NCBI GenBank assembly: GCA_963710315.1
Contig: CAVPZW010000008.1
Location: forward strand, 744,001-808,000
From: Palsa-360 sp963710315
GTDB taxonomy: Bacteria; Acidobacteriota; Terriglobia; Acidiferrales; UBA7541
Direction of reading: 5' to 3'
DNA: 64,000 bases
The translations under genes were made by a program, and so were the position numbers. Positions 53,678-62,471 of this stretch are shown here, piece after piece. Below the pieces are notes generated by a model that was not told the DNA's origin, made no database searches, and saw nothing but the letters and a program-made list of their open reading frames with translations. Each line of letters starts with the position of its first letter. Positions within the stretch are counted from its first letter, which is position 1.

Positions 53678-54009
53678 AAGTAGTCCTCCTTGGAAATTTT
53701 CCTGCCATGAACTGCGCTGTGTTCCTCCGGCGCCAGACCTCATCTTGTGGGAACCGATTGGAGGCAGCCTGACATTTTCATGCAAAAAATGTCAAGGTAG
53801 ATTTGAAGGCCGTAGGGGACGGATCAATGTTGGATGATGCGCTGCCGGCTCAGCGCAGGGAGCTAGAAGCGGCGGCCAAGATTGATTCGTACTTCAACGG
53901 AGGCCCGCGGCGGTCTCACTTTCGCATTGTTTGCGGGGGCGGCGGGGTGTAGATTGCCGTTCGGCGGAAATCCAATATTCAAAATTGCAGTTCAGTGGAG
54001 GGCGCGTAG
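53678..54009. other. Divergent intergenic with operator-like repeat
   Basis: No gene. It holds the inverted repeat at 53770-53794. A GC-rich complement (GCGCTGCCGGCTCAGCGC near 53837) could form a hairpin. Confidence 0.5.
53770..53794. promoter_or_regulatory. Inverted repeat, operator-like
   Basis: Perfect 9-base arms TGACATTTT and AAAATGTCA separated by seven bases, 93 bases from the minus-strand ABM start and about 215 bases from the amidohydrolase start. Candidate site for the TetR-type or another regulator. Confidence 0.5.
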
Positions 54010-55137
54010 ATGAAGCGTCTCGGTTTAGGGAAAAGAAATATTGCCATGGGGCTTAACCTCAGTAAGCGCGAGGCGGATTTCGGATTTGGCGGCGATTCCT
54101 CGCGGCGCGAAGTTTTGCGCTGGCTGGCAATGGCCGGAGCGGGCGCGTGCCTGCCTGCCGGAAAATTGCTGGCGCGTGCCGGCATGCCCGGTCCCGCGGC
54201 GCCTGCCGGCCGAATCGATGTGCACACGCATACCGTGCCGCCGTTTTATACGAAAGTGATGGAGAAAGAAATTTTGGCCACAGGGCACCCGCTGCCGGCG
54301 TGGTCGCCGGCGGCGGCCATTGAGACCATGGACAAGGACGGCGTGGCCACCTCGATGCTTTCGCCCATGACGCGAGTCGTGCAGGATTCCTTTTCCGACA
54401 AGTCCGAGCGTGCGCGCAAGCTGGCGCGGCAAAATAACGATTACACGCAACAGCTCGTGCGGGATTATCCCGGGCGCTTCGGTCACTTTGCAGCGATCCC
54501 GTTGCCGGACACCGACGGCAGCTTGCGCGAGATCGAGTACGCGCTGGACACGCTTAAGGCGGATGGCATCGGCCTGTGGACGAGTTACCTCGACAAGTGG
54601 CCCGGCGATCCTATCTTCGCGCCCGTTTATGAGGAGCTGAATCGGCGCAAGGCCATCATCTTTCTTCACTCCGCGCCGCCAATCTGCTGCCGCGGGTTGC
54701 AGCCCGGAGTGGCCGACAGCGTGGTGGAATACGATTTTGACATTGCCCGGGCAGTGGTCAGCTACTTAAAAAGCGATTCGTTCCGCCGCTATCCAAATAT
54801 TCGGTTCATATTCCCGCATTCCGGCGGAACGCTGCCTGTGCTCGCCAACCGCGTGAGCGAAACTCTGCCCGAAAAGCGCACCGAGAAAGACTCCGACGAA
54901 ATCATGAACGAATTGAAGCATGTTTATTTCGACGTTGCGCACGCGGCCTACCCGGCGCCTCTCGCGGCCATCACAAAGATCATTCCGGTTTCGCAGCTCC
55001 TTTATGGCAGCGATTATCCGATCTATCCCCCTCCGGTCACATCTGGTCCGCTTGACCATTTCGGATTCTCTGCAAGCGATTTGCAGGCTATTAATCGCGG
55101 AAACGCCGAGCGGCTATTTCCGCGTCTAAAGGCATGA
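54010..55137 (+). CDS. Tat-exported amidohydrolase (ACMSD-like)
   Basis: 375-residue metal-dependent hydrolase or decarboxylase of the aminocarboxymuconate-semialdehyde-decarboxylase-like group. Near residue 31 SRREVLRWLAMAGAGACLP is a twin-arginine signal. Metal ligands are His72/His74 (IDVHTHTVP), a later His in IIFLHSAPP, His in FIFPHSGGT, and Asp in LLYGSDYPI. The protein is full length. ATG with GGAGGG upstream. It lies 33 bases before the exported esterase gene, likely co-transcribed. The related family acts on aromatic ring-cleavage products, but the substrate here is not known. Confidence 0.92.
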   Translation: MKRLGLGKRNIAMGLNLSKREADFGFGGDSSRREVLRWLAMAGAGACLPAGKLLARAGMPGPAAPAGRIDVHTHTVPPFYTKVMEKEILATGHPLPAWSPAAAIETMDKDGVATSMLSPMTRVVQDSFSDKSERARKLARQNNDYTQQLVRDYPGRFGHFAAIPLPDTDGSLREIEYALDTLKADGIGLWTSYLDKWPGDPIFAPVYEELNRRKAIIFLHSAPPICCRGLQPGVADSVVEYDFDIARAVVSYLKSDSFRRYPNIRFIFPHSGGTLPVLANRVSETLPEKRTEKDSDEIMNELKHVYFDVAHAAYPAPLAAITKIIPVSQLLYGSDYPIYPPPVTSGPLDHFGFSASDLQAINRGNAERLFPRLKA

Positions 55138-55170
55138 AAAGTTTACGGCTCAATTTCGGCGGAGGAAAAT

Positions 55171-56373
55171 ATGAATCGAAAGATCGTTAGAGCAGGACTG
55201 GCAATACTCTTCGTTGCGGCGCTTGCAACCGTGGCCGGCCTCCGGCGCGGAACGCAGGCCGGCGACTCGAAGAACTCGGCCATGCCGCCCGCTTCCATTC
55301 CCACCTTTTCCATGGAAAACGTGGGGCGCGAGGCGTTTTTCTATGTGGGCGGAAAATATGAGGGGCCTCCGGGTAAAGAGGTGATGCACGGCGCCATGTA
55401 CGTGGAAGTCATGGTGCCGAAGAAGATCAGGCAAAAGTATCCCATCGTGTTTTTCCATGGCAACGGGCAGACAGGCGCGGTGTGGAAGCAGACGCCTGAC
55501 AATCGGCCCGGCTGGGCTTACTATTTAATTAATCAGGGCTACGTGGTTTACATGGTGGACTACCCGGCGCGCGGCCGCTCGCCCTACGTTCCGGACATGG
55601 ACGGCAAGTTGGGTCTGCGCACGGCGCTCGACTTGGAGCAGATCTGGACCGGTCCCACCCTGTCTGGAGGGGATTTCCCGCGCATGAAGCTGTACACGCA
55701 ATGGCCCAGCGACTCGCCCAAGAAGGGCACCATGGGCGATCCGGTCTTCGATAATTTCATCAAGGGGCAGATGCAGTTCATCGCCGGCCAAGCTGAGCTT
55801 GCAGTGCCAGCGGGTGTTGCGCTGCTCGATCAGATCGGCAGCCCGGTCATCCTGATCACGCATTCGCAGGGAGGCGGCATCGGCTTTAACGTGGCCGACC
55901 AGCGCCCCAAGCTGGTGGCGGGCATGGTGGCCATCGAGCCCGGCGGGCCGCAGATTGGCAACGTGGATACCGCAAAGGTGAAGTACACGGGCCGTATCGG
56001 AAACGCATGGGGAATCACCAACATGCCCATGCACTACGATCCGCCGGTCAACAGTCCCGACGATTTGAAAACGTATCTCGAGGAGAAATCGGACCGGCCG
56101 GATGAAGTTCCCTGCTACATGCAGAAAGAACCCGTGCACAAGCTGGTGAGCCTGGCGAATATACGCATCCTGTCTATTTCCGCCGAGGGCACTTACCACC
56201 GCGTGTTCGACGCTTGCATTCCCAAATGGCTCAATCAGGCCGGCGTGAAGGACGATTTCATTCGCCTCGAAGACGTGGGCATCCATGGCAACATGCACGA
56301 AATGTTTCTGGACAGGAACAGCGACGTGGTCATCAAGTTCATCGACGACTGGCTGCGCAAGAATGTGAAGTAG
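55171..56373 (+). CDS. Exported alpha/beta hydrolase (esterase-like)
   Basis: 400-residue hydrolase with signal peptide (MNRKIVRAGLAILFVAALATVAGL). The oxyanion region is IVFFHGNGQTGAVWKQ, the nucleophile Ser lies in VILITHSQGGGIGF, and the C-terminal HGNMHEMFLDRNSD holds a candidate catalytic His. A large insertion (about 145-200) forms a lid. GGAGGA precedes the ATG. Downstream of the amidohydrolase gene. Similar sequences are found as secreted lipase/esterase-like proteins; the substrate is unknown. Confidence 0.9.
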   Translation: MNRKIVRAGLAILFVAALATVAGLRRGTQAGDSKNSAMPPASIPTFSMENVGREAFFYVGGKYEGPPGKEVMHGAMYVEVMVPKKIRQKYPIVFFHGNGQTGAVWKQTPDNRPGWAYYLINQGYVVYMVDYPARGRSPYVPDMDGKLGLRTALDLEQIWTGPTLSGGDFPRMKLYTQWPSDSPKKGTMGDPVFDNFIKGQMQFIAGQAELAVPAGVALLDQIGSPVILITHSQGGGIGFNVADQRPKLVAGMVAIEPGGPQIGNVDTAKVKYTGRIGNAWGITNMPMHYDPPVNSPDDLKTYLEEKSDRPDEVPCYMQKEPVHKLVSLANIRILSISAEGTYHRVFDACIPKWLNQAGVKDDFIRLEDVGIHGNMHEMFLDRNSDVVIKFIDDWLRKNVK

Positions 56374-56485
56374 GGCAAGCGGCTACTCGCGGGCGGATTG
56401 CAATTGGGGCGCCGCACTTTTCACAAAAATCGTGGAGAGTGCGGCGCTTTTTTTGTCATGCAAGGAAACGTGTTGGCGGTTTGCT

Positions 56486-56557
56486 GTAGCCCGCGTCTTC
56501 AGACGCGGGGGTTTCTTATGCGCCAAGAAAAACCTCACCTCTGAAGAGGCGAGCTAC
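56486..56557. repeat. Pair of GTAG-headed palindromes (REP/BIME-like, diverged)
   Basis: Left unit starts GTAGCCCGCGTCTTCAGACG (hairpin CCCGCGTCT/AGACGCGGG). The right unit contains CCTCTGAAGAGG and ends CTAC at 56557. The arms are no longer complementary over their full length, unlike the other copies. Confidence 0.75.
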
Positions 56558-56563
56558 AGCCGT

Positions 56564-57178
56564 CTAGTCCATATCGAAGCGCTGTTCTTTCCAGGGATCG
56601 CCGTACATGTGGTAGCCGTGCTCTTCCCAGAAGCCGGGTTCGTCCTGGGCCGAGAGCGCGAATCCGCGCACCCATTTCACGCTTTTCCAGAGGTACAGGT
56701 GCGGGACGATCAGGCGCACCGGATAGCCATGCTCGGCGGAGAGCGGTTCGCCATCGTGCCGGAATGCAAAAATCGTGGTGGGCTTCATCAGGTCTTCCAG
56801 GGGCAAGTTGGCGGTGAATCCGTTTTCGCCGCGCACCAGCGCGAAGCTCGCTTCGGGTTTCGGCGCGATGAGTTTCATCACTTCGGTGAAAAGCACGCCC
56901 TCGAAAACGTTGTCGAAGCGGCTCCAGTGCGTTACGCAGTGCATGTCGCACTGAACCTGCGTTTGCGGCAGATTATTGAATTCCTCCCAACTGAGCCGCA
57001 ATGATTTCTCAACCAGTCCGTTGACACGGAAATCCCAAGTGCTCAGATCGACATGCGGGACGTTTCCGGCGTGCAGCACGGGCCACTTCAGCGTGAGCGA
57101 TTGCCCCGGAGGCAGGCGACCTTCTTCGCGCCGCTGCTGTTCGAGTTTTTTGCGACCGCCGCTATCGCCGAAGAGCAT
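56564..57178 (-). CDS. Molybdopterin-dependent sulfite-oxidase-like oxidoreductase
   Basis: 204-residue oxidoreductase molybdopterin-domain protein of the YedY/sulfite-oxidase family, without a signal peptide. Conserved: HVDLSTWDFRVNGLVEKSL, the molybdenum-coordinating Cys81 in CDMHCVTHWSRFDN, FRHDGEPLSAEHGYPVRLIVPHLYLWKSVKWVRGF. It lacks the C-terminal dimerisation domain of classical sulfite oxidases, as usual for this short group. ATG with AAGGAGG upstream. Substrate and partner are unknown; no membrane-anchoring subunit gene adjoins it. Confidence 0.93.
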   Translation of the reverse strand: MLFGDSGGRKKLEQQRREEGRLPPGQSLTLKWPVLHAGNVPHVDLSTWDFRVNGLVEKSLRLSWEEFNNLPQTQVQCDMHCVTHWSRFDNVFEGVLFTEVMKLIAPKPEASFALVRGENGFTANLPLEDLMKPTTIFAFRHDGEPLSAEHGYPVRLIVPHLYLWKSVKWVRGFALSAQDEPGFWEEHGYHMYGDPWKEQRFDMD

Positions 57179-57388
57179 GGTTGCCTCCTTTTCGCCGAGA
57201 AATTTGATTGTACCTGAATTTTCCTCCTGCGCGGCTACGCCACGGGCAGGAGGCAGAGATGAACCTGCTGCCTACTTAACCCATCAAAAAAAAGGCCGGC
57301 AGGATGCCCGCGCCCCGAGGGAACTCGTTGCATAGGCTGTGCTACCATTAACGGGAAGAAGGCTTTTATCGCCAAGCTAGGAGCCATT

Positions 57389-58360
57389 GTGCCAGCGCGC
57401 ATACTCAACGGTATCCCCATTCGAGACCAAATCTATGCGGAGCTCAAGCAGGAAATTGCTGTCCTGAGCGGCGAGGGTATTCGTCCCGGACTTGCAGCGG
57501 TGCTCGTGGGCGAAAACCCTGCCTCGCAGATTTACGTGCGCAGCAAGATTGCAGCTTGCGAACAACTGGGGCTTGGCAGCTGGATGCACACGCCGCCCGC
57601 CTCGGTTACGACCGATGAATTGCTGGCTCTGGTTGCGCAGCTGAACGCCCGCGACGACGTGGACGGAATTCTCGTACAGCTTCCCTTGCCGCCGCAGGTG
57701 GACACCAAGCGTGTGCTGGAAGCTGTGGACCCGGCGAAAGACGTTGACGGTTTTCATCCAGTGAATCTTGGGCGGCTGGTATCGGGCCGCGCGGGCCTGG
57801 TGGCATGCACGCCTGCCGGGTGCATGGAGATTCTGCGGCGCAGCGCAATCCCGATCGAGGGAGCCGATGCCGTGGTCGTGGGGCGCAGCGATATTGTGGG
57901 CAAGCCCATGGCGCTGCTGCTGATGCATGCAAACGCTACGGTGACCATCTGCCACTCCAAGACGCGCGATCTGCCTCAAACGGTGCGCCGCGCCGACATC
58001 GTGATCGCGGCGATTGGGCGCGCGGCGATGATCGAGCCGGATTGGGTGCGGCCGGGCGCGGCGGTGATCGACGTGGGCATCAATCGCATCACCGATGCCG
58101 CCGAAGCGCAGCGCATTTTCGCGAATCTCCCGGCAAAGCTGGCGCAATTCAAGGAAAAAGGGGCCGTGCTGGTGGGCGATGTTCACCCGGCCGTCGCGGA
58201 AGTGGCCGGAGCGATGACGCCTGTGCCGGGCGGGGTGGGTCCTCTCACGATTGCCATGTTGATGAGCAATACTGTAAAAGCAGCCCGCCTGCGGCGCGCG
58301 CAATCCGCATCCAATAGAATGCAGGGGAATGCGCCCGGCGCGGCCGCGGCCAAACCCTGA
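57389..58360 (+). CDS. folD: Methylenetetrahydrofolate dehydrogenase / methenyltetrahydrofolate cyclohydrolase
   Basis: 323-residue bifunctional folate enzyme (NADP-dependent oxidation of 5,10-methylene-THF and hydrolysis of methenyl-THF). Catalytic Lys is in SQIYVRSKIAACEQLG; DGILVQLPLPPQVD and the NADP-binding VVVGRSDIVGKPMALLL are diagnostic, as is the end PVPGGVGPLTIAMLM. GTG start with TAGGAG upstream. The C-terminal tail of about 25 residues extends past the usual end. Its stop overlaps the coaE start (TGATG), so the genes are coupled. Confidence 0.97.
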   Translation: MPARILNGIPIRDQIYAELKQEIAVLSGEGIRPGLAAVLVGENPASQIYVRSKIAACEQLGLGSWMHTPPASVTTDELLALVAQLNARDDVDGILVQLPLPPQVDTKRVLEAVDPAKDVDGFHPVNLGRLVSGRAGLVACTPAGCMEILRRSAIPIEGADAVVVGRSDIVGKPMALLLMHANATVTICHSKTRDLPQTVRRADIVIAAIGRAAMIEPDWVRPGAAVIDVGINRITDAAEAQRIFANLPAKLAQFKEKGAVLVGDVHPAVAEVAGAMTPVPGGVGPLTIAMLMSNTVKAARLRRAQSASNRMQGNAPGAAAAKP

Positions 58361-59004
58361 TGCTGAGCGTTGGCCTCACCGGAGGAATTGCCACCGGCAA
58401 GACCGCGGTGGTCGCAATGCTTCGTGAGTTGGGCTGCCGTGTGCTCGAAGCGGATAAGATCGGCCACCAGGTGATCGAGCCGGGCGGCGCCGCGTACGAG
58501 GAAGTGGTGCGTGAATTTGGGCCGGGCATTCTCACCCCGGAAGGCCTGGTGGACCGGCAAAAGCTTGGCCCCATCGTGTTTGCCGATCCCAAGCGCCTGG
58601 CGCGCTTGAACGTCATTGTGCACCCGCCGATCCTTGAGGAGCAGAGCCGCCAGCTTGCGGCCATCGAGCAGGCTGACCCACACGCCATCGCCGTGGTGGA
58701 GGCCGCGTTGCTCATCGAAGCGGGATTCGACAAGAAATTGGAATTTCTGGTAGTCACCTGGTGCACGCCGGAGCAGCAACTGGCGCGTCTCACGCAGCCC
58801 GGCACGGGACGCGGGCTGACCATCGAGCAAGCCCGGCAACGCATCGCGGCTCAAATGCCCGTGGAGGAAAAACGGCGCCGGGCCGACTTGGTGATTGATT
58901 GCTCGGGCACGCTGGAACATACGCGCGCGCAAGTGATTGCGCTTTTTGCAAAACTCAAGAGCATGGAAGCTGCGAAACCCGCGAATCGTAAAGCGGAGAA
59001 TTAG
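58360..59004 (+). CDS. coaE: Dephospho-CoA kinase
   Basis: 214-residue ATP-dependent kinase for the last step of coenzyme A synthesis. P-loop LTGGIATGKTAV at residues 4-15, the DxD-like CRVLEADKIGHQVIEPGGAAYEEVVREFG, and HPPILEEQSRQL and the lid region GRGLTIEQARQRIAAQMPVEEKRRRADLVIDCSGTLE fit the family at full length. Translationally coupled to folD. A GTAG-headed repeat follows 35 bases after the stop. Confidence 0.96.
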   Translation: MLSVGLTGGIATGKTAVVAMLRELGCRVLEADKIGHQVIEPGGAAYEEVVREFGPGILTPEGLVDRQKLGPIVFADPKRLARLNVIVHPPILEEQSRQLAAIEQADPHAIAVVEAALLIEAGFDKKLEFLVVTWCTPEQQLARLTQPGTGRGLTIEQARQRIAAQMPVEEKRRRADLVIDCSGTLEHTRAQVIALFAKLKSMEAAKPANRKAEN

Positions 59005-59038
59005 TTTGTGCGTGGAGACTTCGCAATGTTGAGTTTCT

Positions 59039-59102
59039 GTAGCGCCCGCCTTCAGGCGGGCATGGCGCGAATCTAGAATGCCCGCCTGAAGGCGGGCGCT
59101 AC
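59039..59102. repeat. Inverted pair of GTAG-headed palindromes (REP/BIME-like)
   Basis: GTAGCGCCCGCCTTCAGGCG begins the left unit, with palindrome GCCCGCCTTCAGGCGGGC; the right unit mirrors it and ends GCGCTAC at 59102. Between coaE and the HtrA gene. Confidence 0.88.
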
Positions 59103-59157
59103 AAAGTTTTGGCCCGGATCGCCAAGCCGATTGTTTGGGAGCTGGAGGGACATCGTC

Positions 59158-60327
59158 ATGAGTGAAGGAAAAGACAGCGGGCGCGTCATCCGTTTGGTGG
59201 CCTTGGGACTGGTGCTCGTCCTTGGCGCGTATTGGGCGGGCAGCCGCTGGGGAGAGCGGCAACCGCGGAGCGTTGGGGCCGTGCCAGCTGAACCCGCCAC
59301 GCCAGTCGCCCTTGCCCTATCAAAACCGGCGGAGCTTCTTGGTGACGAAGCCATTTACGTCAAGATTTATAGTCAAGCCGCGCCGGCCGTGGCCAACATT
59401 GTGACGCGCACGCTGGAATACGATGTGTTTATGGAGCCTGTGCCGGTGGAAGGCGCGGGATCCGGATTTGTGATCGATCCGCGGGGATACATCCTGACGA
59501 ATTTTCACGTGGTGCAAAACGCGCAGGCCATTTCGGTCACGCTGGGCGATCGCTCGCACTACGACGCCAAGTTTATCGGAGCCGATGAACGCAACGATAT
59601 CGCGCTGGTCAAGATCGATCCCAAGGACAGAAAACTTCCCGCGCTGACCATGGGCGATTCCGACGGCTTGCAAGTAGGGCAGCGCGTTCTGGCCATCGGC
59701 AACCCCTTCGGATTTCAGAGCACGCTCACCACGGGAGTGGTCAGTGCGCTTGGCCGCACGGTGCAGACCGGGCAGACAACCGTGATCGACGGCGCGATTC
59801 AAACCGACGCGGCGATCAATCAGGGAAATTCCGGCGGGCCATTGCTGAATTCACACGGAGAAGTGATCGGGATCAATTCGGCGATCTACACGCCATCGGG
59901 CACGACCGCCGGCATCGGGTTCGCCATCCCCATCAGCACGGCGCGGCAAATCGCGCAGGACTTGATAACCGAGGGCCGAGTGCGGCGCGCCTCCATGGGC
60001 GTCGAGGCTCGCGTGCTTACTCCGGCGGTTGCGGAGGCACTGCATCTGCCCGTGAGCGAAGGTCTGCTGATCGAGCGCGTCACGCCCGGCGGCCCGGCCG
60101 AGCACGCAGGGCTGCGAGGCGGAGACCGCCAGGCCGTTCTCGGTATGCGCAGAATCCTCCTTGGCGGCGACGTTGTGACGGGAATTGACGGCCGCCCGAT
60201 CACGGGACAAATGGACCTCAATCTCGCCCTAAACCGAAAGCGCCCCGGAGATACGGTGAAAGTGGAGTACTACCACGGCGGGCAAAAAATGACAGCGCAG
60301 GTGACGCTGAACGATGCCAGCCGGTAA
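59158..60327 (+). CDS. HtrA/DegP-type serine protease with one PDZ domain
   Basis: 389-residue periplasmic quality-control protease, anchored by an N-terminal transmembrane helix (IRLVALGLVLVLGAYWAG). The trypsin-like triad is His117 (TNFHVVQN), Asp147 (ERNDIALVKID) and Ser225 (NQGNSGGPLL). A PDZ domain follows at about 290-385 (EGLLIERVTPGGPAEHAGLRGGD, GGDVVTGIDGRPITGQMDLNLAL). One PDZ places it with DegS/HtrA-type proteins. ATG with GGAGGG upstream. Confidence 0.95.
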   Translation: MSEGKDSGRVIRLVALGLVLVLGAYWAGSRWGERQPRSVGAVPAEPATPVALALSKPAELLGDEAIYVKIYSQAAPAVANIVTRTLEYDVFMEPVPVEGAGSGFVIDPRGYILTNFHVVQNAQAISVTLGDRSHYDAKFIGADERNDIALVKIDPKDRKLPALTMGDSDGLQVGQRVLAIGNPFGFQSTLTTGVVSALGRTVQTGQTTVIDGAIQTDAAINQGNSGGPLLNSHGEVIGINSAIYTPSGTTAGIGFAIPISTARQIAQDLITEGRVRRASMGVEARVLTPAVAEALHLPVSEGLLIERVTPGGPAEHAGLRGGDRQAVLGMRRILLGGDVVTGIDGRPITGQMDLNLALNRKRPGDTVKVEYYHGGQKMTAQVTLNDASR

Positions 60328-60423
60328 TTGTTTTAGTACTTTGCCGCAGCCGGTTTTGTAGAGGCCTCCCGGTTTTCGGGCGGGCAGCTTTTTATTCGCC
60401 TACGATTCAAACAAATGTACTAA

Positions 60424-61206
60424 CTAAGAATTCCACTCCTCGCGTTCCCGCTCCCGTTCTTCTTCTGTAAGTGAAAACCAGCTCTCTGCCACGTCTCGCA
60501 GGCGTTCCAGCATTTTCTGCATTTCCTGCTGTTTTTTCTCGAGGGCATCGTGGTCGGCGTCCTTGGGCACCTCAATTGCTGGCGCGAAAACGACAATCGC
60601 GCGCGTATACGGCTTGGGGATGCGCATGAGGTCCCAGGACTTTTCGAGCGTCCAGGCGCGTTCGAGGCCAATGTGAAATAGCACGATGGGCCTGCCCGAG
60701 CGGCGAGCCAGCATCACCGGGCCGGGCTTAGCTACGTAGCGCGGCCCACGCGGCCCGTCGATGGTGAAGCCGGCGTCAACTCCCTCATCGAGGCGCTTGG
60801 CCATTACCGCGAGCCCGCGCAATCCTCCGCGCGTCGAGCTGCCCTGGGCGGTGCCAAATCCCAATCGCTCAATCACGCGCCGGGTCCACTGCCCATCGAA
60901 ATTCGTGGTGTTCATGAGCACGCCGTTGCGGTTTCGGAAGTACCAGGCCGCGGGAATGATGCAGCGATGCCAGAAAGCGAAAATGTTCGGCGGCAAGTCG
61001 GGCCGGTAATCGCGCCCCGCCTTCTTTCCGCCCAAGACCTCGAAGCGAATGGTGGGGCCGAGCAAGCGAATCACAAGCCAGACAATCCAGCCGATGATGG
61101 GGATCAAAGCACGTTGCAGAGGGGTAAGTTTCGGCAGCCTGGTGTCATAGTGGACAGGGATGCGCGGTTCTTCCTGTCCCGGCGGCGTTTTCACTTGGTC
61201 GGGCAT
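60424..61206 (-). CDS. DUF374-type lysophospholipid acyltransferase-like protein
   Basis: 260-residue membrane-associated acyltransferase of the LPLAT/DUF374 group, possibly acting in lipid A or phospholipid synthesis. N-terminal hydrophobic segment (ALIPIIGWIVWLVIRLLG); active region FAFWHRCIIPAAWYF with the catalytic His; TNFDGQWTRRVIERLGFGTAQGSSTRGGLRGLAVMAKRLDEGVDAGFTIDGPRGPRYVAKPG, where DGPRGPR is diagnostic. ATG at 61206 without a strong ribosome site. No other lipid genes are adjacent. Confidence 0.9.
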   Translation of the reverse strand: MPDQVKTPPGQEEPRIPVHYDTRLPKLTPLQRALIPIIGWIVWLVIRLLGPTIRFEVLGGKKAGRDYRPDLPPNIFAFWHRCIIPAAWYFRNRNGVLMNTTNFDGQWTRRVIERLGFGTAQGSSTRGGLRGLAVMAKRLDEGVDAGFTIDGPRGPRYVAKPGPVMLARRSGRPIVLFHIGLERAWTLEKSWDLMRIPKPYTRAIVVFAPAIEVPKDADHDALEKKQQEMQKMLERLRDVAESWFSLTEEEREREREEWNS

Positions 61207-61319
61207 GCCGTTATAGTATAAGTCGAAGATGGCGATAAAATAGCATCACAACGCCTTTCAGGAAGTTGCAGACAAACGTGCTTTTCTTACCGATTCCGCG
61301 AGGGTACTTGGCCGCCAGG

Positions 61320-62372
61320 ATGAAAATTGCCGCGGTCGCATTGCTGGCGATTGTTGCCGCATTTTCCTTGCGCAGCGCGCATATTTCCGCTCAGGATTTT
61401 CCCGTCGTGGTGGGGCGAATCGAAGGTGACGATCTCGAAGTGGTCACCAAAACTCCGGCAGGAATGGAAACGGACGCCGCGCCGACGGTGGTCGCCAATG
61501 GCAGCGACGTCACGCTGCGTTCCGGGCGCGCCCTCCTCTTGCTGAACGGCGGCGGCGAAATCAGCATTTGCGGACCCGCACACTTCAAAATGGTCAAGTC
61601 CACCGGATCGCTGACGCTGGCGTTGGATTATGGCCGCGTGCATCCCTCGCTTGATTCGGCCGATGCATTCACGATCTATACGCCCACGATTGTTGCCACG
61701 CCCATTGCAATCTCTGCGGGGCCCAGAGACACCACTCTGGGACTCGAGCAAAGCGGCGAGATGTGCATCCTCACCGCTCGCGGAGCAATGCGCGTAGAGA
61801 CTCAATTTTCCGACCAGAGCATGATTATTCCTCAAGGCGGCGCGGTGAGCCTGGCCGAAGGCCAAATCGTATCGCTTCGTGCGGATGCCTCCGCCTGCGC
61901 GTGCGAATTTCCTCGTGCCCAGCTTGAGCCTCACAAGCCCGCGCCACCTGCGCAATCGCCACCGCAACCGAATCGAGAGGTTGGCGCCCTGGCACGCCCA
62001 CTGCCGCCGGAACGCAAGAAAACCGAAAGTGCGCAGCCCCCATCCGCTTCCGCGGGAGAGCCTGTGTACACCGTTCTGATGCCGCCGCTCAGCTTTGACG
62101 CCAAATCTCCCGAACCTCCTCCCGACCCTGCGCCCGAAACCATAGTGCTGGTGCGCGAAGTGCGGCTGCGCCCGACGGTGGAATTTCACGGGCATGTGAA
62201 TCCCGCGCCCTCGCAGCCGGCTGCTCCTCCCGCGCCTCCCTCGGCGCCCACGCCTCCGAGCGATGCGCGCCCCAAGCCGCAACCCGGCCTTCTCGACCGC
62301 GTGCGGTCCTTCTTGCGCAGGCTTGCATGTGCGAATCGGATCTCTCGTGCGGACGCGGCTTGCAACGCATGA
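61320..62372 (+). CDS. Exported FecR-like protein with Pro-rich tail
   Basis: 350-residue protein with a signal peptide (MKIAAVALLAIVAAFSLRSAHISAQ). Residues 30-190 form a FecR-like beta-rich domain (VANGSDVTLRSGRALLLLNGGGEISICGPAHFKM, DYGRVHPSLDSADAFTIYTPTIVATP). The rest is rich in Pro, Ala and Ser, ending with a short basic LLDRVRSFLRRLACANR. Such proteins may bind the cell wall or sense perturbation, but no cognate sigma factor is adjacent. The open frame begins upstream at a TTG; the ATG at 61320 gives the best signal peptide. Confidence 0.72.
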   Translation: MKIAAVALLAIVAAFSLRSAHISAQDFPVVVGRIEGDDLEVVTKTPAGMETDAAPTVVANGSDVTLRSGRALLLLNGGGEISICGPAHFKMVKSTGSLTLALDYGRVHPSLDSADAFTIYTPTIVATPIAISAGPRDTTLGLEQSGEMCILTARGAMRVETQFSDQSMIIPQGGAVSLAEGQIVSLRADASACACEFPRAQLEPHKPAPPAQSPPQPNREVGALARPLPPERKKTESAQPPSASAGEPVYTVLMPPLSFDAKSPEPPPDPAPETIVLVREVRLRPTVEFHGHVNPAPSQPAAPPAPPSAPTPPSDARPKPQPGLLDRVRSFLRRLACANRISRADAACNA

Positions 62373-62471
62373 AGGCCTGTCATTGTTCGTGACATAATTC
62401 ATTGACGCTTGATTTGCATTGTGATACTTTTCGCCCTGTTTGTCAGGTGTTCTGACGATTAGGCCAAGCCC

